Shown here in pieces: positions 61,920 through 64,000 of a DNA stretch of 64,000 nt (positions are counted from its first letter, which is position 1; each line of letters starts with the position of its first letter). Under the pieces are notes generated by a model, which was given only the letters and a program-made list of their open reading frames with translations, was not told the origin of the DNA and did not search any database. This DNA comes from Lycocorax pyrrhopterus obiensis (Eukaryota; Chordata; Aves; Passeriformes; Paradisaeidae), in the NCBI GenBank assembly GCA_014706295.1, contig JACSVZ010000022.1, positions 8,884,830-8,948,829 on the forward strand, written 5' to 3'. Position numbers and translations under genes: made by a program.

Positions 61920-64000
61920 AATCTGCTCTCTGCAGGTAGAGCCTGGCCAGCAGCACACAGGTACTGCTGCAGTGATGGACACCTGTGTTCTGACAGAGCA
62001 ATTCTTCATCCTCATTATTTATGGCATAGCTGCTATTCCTGCTTCCACTGGGAGCTGTTCAGTGCAGGCTGTTTTCCTCTCTATTTAATATCCTCCAGAG
62101 GAAAGCGAGTTAAAAGGAGAATGAAAGACGATAGTGAAATGTCCTTTGGGCACATTTGGGGATCAGCACCAGGGGAAAACCAGGAAAAGTGTTTGTCATG
62201 AATGTGCTTTATCGGAGAATCCAAGTTCCTGTGTGTTTTCATTACTGCTCATAACCTTGGGTTCAGAATTAGAAATGGCTGGGTCTGAAACATCTGCAAT
62301 TTGGCCACTGAGGCCATGCTTTAGGAAATCTTTCCAGGATACAAATTCTGTTCCTGTTCACTGCATACACAGACATTTTCACTCTCATTCACACCTGTGG
62401 GTTTGAATTTTTCCCTGGGCACTCCTGCTGAACTGGGAACTTTATTCTGTCCCACCATGGCAGAAGGAGCTTTTCTACAGACTCGTGTAGCAAGAGCAGC
62501 TTTGCTGTGAATAGAAATTGCCCTTTTTTCCTCAGCTATGCCACAGGTAATCGCAGGTTTGGGGTTACAATAGTTAGCTCTTTGGTTGTACATCCTGTTT
62601 CTTTGGGGTTTTTGTTTTTGATCTCATATCATCGTATTTTATATTATCCCTGGCCATCTCAAAATACCATATTCATATTATCCCATATATCTTTCAGCAA
62701 CCTGAAGGAATTAGTTGCTGTCATTGCCTGCATTGTGGATCCAGTCTGGGTGGTTTTGGCTTTGATCCTAATGATGGCAGTGAATGCCACCAAACCCAAC
62801 CTGATGTTAAATATTTTCACAAGCTTTAAGGTTTTCTGTTTGGTTTTATGTGGAGAAATCCTTCATTTACTTTCATAGCAGAAAGGAAGGAAGGAGCAGC
62901 TCTTACAACATCCCTCTTCCCTCTGTAGCCTGGATTCTGAAATTGCAGTCGGGTGGTAAGGATGGTTTTTTCGTTCAAAAACAGAGGAACACTTGGCAAA
63001 TAATTTCTGATGGGGCCACCAAATGGTCACCAGATAGATATTCTTAGGCAGCTCTTGATCTCAATTTCTTTGGCAAGTTGTGAGAGGCTCTGTGGTGTGT
63101 TCCTGTCCTCTGGCCAGCTTGGTGTTGAAATCCTTTATTCTGCATGGAGAGGTCTTCCCCGTCCCTTGCCAAGCAAAGGAAAACGCTGCCAGCCAGCAGG
63201 AAGGCTGACACGTACGTTTTCATTTTCATAACTGAGTCTTTTGAGCAAATCCTGTAGGAGTAAAAAGATATCAGAAGCTGCAGCTCTGCAAATGTGACCA
63301 CTGGGAACCTGTTAAACAGGAGGCCTGGGAGGCAGGAGGGAGAGAATCTCTCATGAAGCTGTATCTCAGGGGTGCTTGGACTTGACATAAAGCCCCTGAT
63401 TTTCATCCCTCTGATAATGAGAAGTTCCACACTTCAGCATAGATACAGATTTTAAAGCACTGAGGTGCCTTAAAGCACATTTGTCTCTAAAACACTGGGA
63501 TTTCGAAGGATAAAAATTTGCTTGGGTAAATAAATACATCTCGAGTAAAGAAGGACCCTGGCCGGGGCTGGGTACACAGGTACACAGAAGTGCTGGGTGC
63601 AGGATGCAGCAGGAGCCTTTCCCTCTTGTATAAAATATAAAACAGCACCTCTGAGGTGCCTCACCTTCCAGCTTTTCCCCTTGGGCACTGCTGTTACCCC
63701 ACACCTTGCTGAGAGCAAAGCATAAAGTCCCGGAGTGAGAAAACAGATCTTTGCCATCATTTTCATGTTTCTGTGTACAGAACACGCCCTGGGCAGCGAA
63801 CATTGGGCCAGTGCCTGGCTCGTGGCCAGGTCGTGCAGTGGGCTCCCCTTTGCAGTGGAACTGGAGCAGAAAAGGACTGATTAGGCTGAGATCCGTCCGA
63901 GAAAGAGCAACTTTTTATGATGACAGCCTGTAATCACCACAGGGCTGCTTATGGCAACGGGCTAATCTGGATTGATCAGGGCTCTGACATTCGTTCCGAG

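Larger units (their letters stand above)
55817..64000. other. FITM2 3' UTR and downstream intergenic region
   Basis: 8.2 kb without a supportable coding exon. By human synteny GDAP1L1 should follow on the opposite strand, but I recognise none of its exons here. A short TGGAAA hexamer array is at 61,893-61,919. The rest is AT-rich unique sequence. Confidence 0.65.

Noticed and set aside
55817..64000. GDAP1L1 exons expected from human synteny
   Set aside because: No minus-strand frame here resembles its glutathione-transferase-like or C-terminal membrane segments.
1..64000. CRISPR arrays, bacterial operons, tRNA or rRNA genes
   Set aside because: The window is vertebrate nuclear DNA; no regularly spaced repeats with unique spacers and no tRNA or rRNA hallmarks were recognised by eye.

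Overview
This is a 64 kb window of a vertebrate nuclear genome, almost certainly a bird and possibly a songbird. Three intron-containing genes can be read exon by exon, and they keep the order and relative orientation known from human chromosome 20q13 (FITM2 - R3HDML - HNF4A, mirrored here). Introns are short for vertebrates. The only clear interspersed repeats are CR1 LINE copies, two of which carry the octamer-like tails ('attccatgattcc', 'tctgtgattctggg') typical of avian CR1. No mammalian SINE was recognised.

Region by region. (1) 1-29,783, minus strand: the 5' half of HNF4A. Two alternative first exons are present. The P2-type exon is at 29,735-29,783 and the P1-type exon at 12,453-12,567. 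Both end in the same phase and can splice to the DNA-binding-domain exon at 8,965-9,139, followed by exons at 7,043-7,137, 4,811-4,917 and 2,143-2,298. The rest of the ligand-binding domain lies beyond the left edge. Next to P2 are an HNF1-like and a ONECUT/HNF6-like site, and upstream of P1 another HNF1-like site. This matches the known wiring of the gene, which is driven by HNF1 and HNF6 in pancreas, liver and gut. (2) 31,430-36,550, minus strand: R3HDML, a secreted CAP-domain protein of 253 residues in five coding exons, with an inferred non-coding first exon and TATA box. (3) 36,600-51,080: about 14.5 kb with no supportable gene. (4) 51,080-55,816, plus strand: a CR1 copy, a roughly 1 kb degenerate minisatellite, then the CpG island and two coding exons of FITM2 (271 residues), with a second CR1 in its intron. 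(5) 55,817-64,000: the FITM2 3' UTR and intergenic DNA, no further gene seen.

The three genes do not form an operon-like unit. HNF4A is a nuclear-receptor transcription factor of liver, gut, kidney and beta cell. FITM2 is an ER membrane enzyme needed for lipid-droplet budding. R3HDML is a secreted CAP protein of poorly known function. They are neighbours by conserved synteny.

I found no clear previously undescribed system. The points most worth checking are a GC-AG intron inside HNF4A, the compact dual-promoter layout of HNF4A, a minisatellite with higher-order structure abutting the FITM2 CpG island together with a (GGGGCC)4GGGG tract 32 bases before the FITM2 start codon, and a degenerate open frame in the FITM2 intron that resembles the end of a non-LTR reverse transcriptase.
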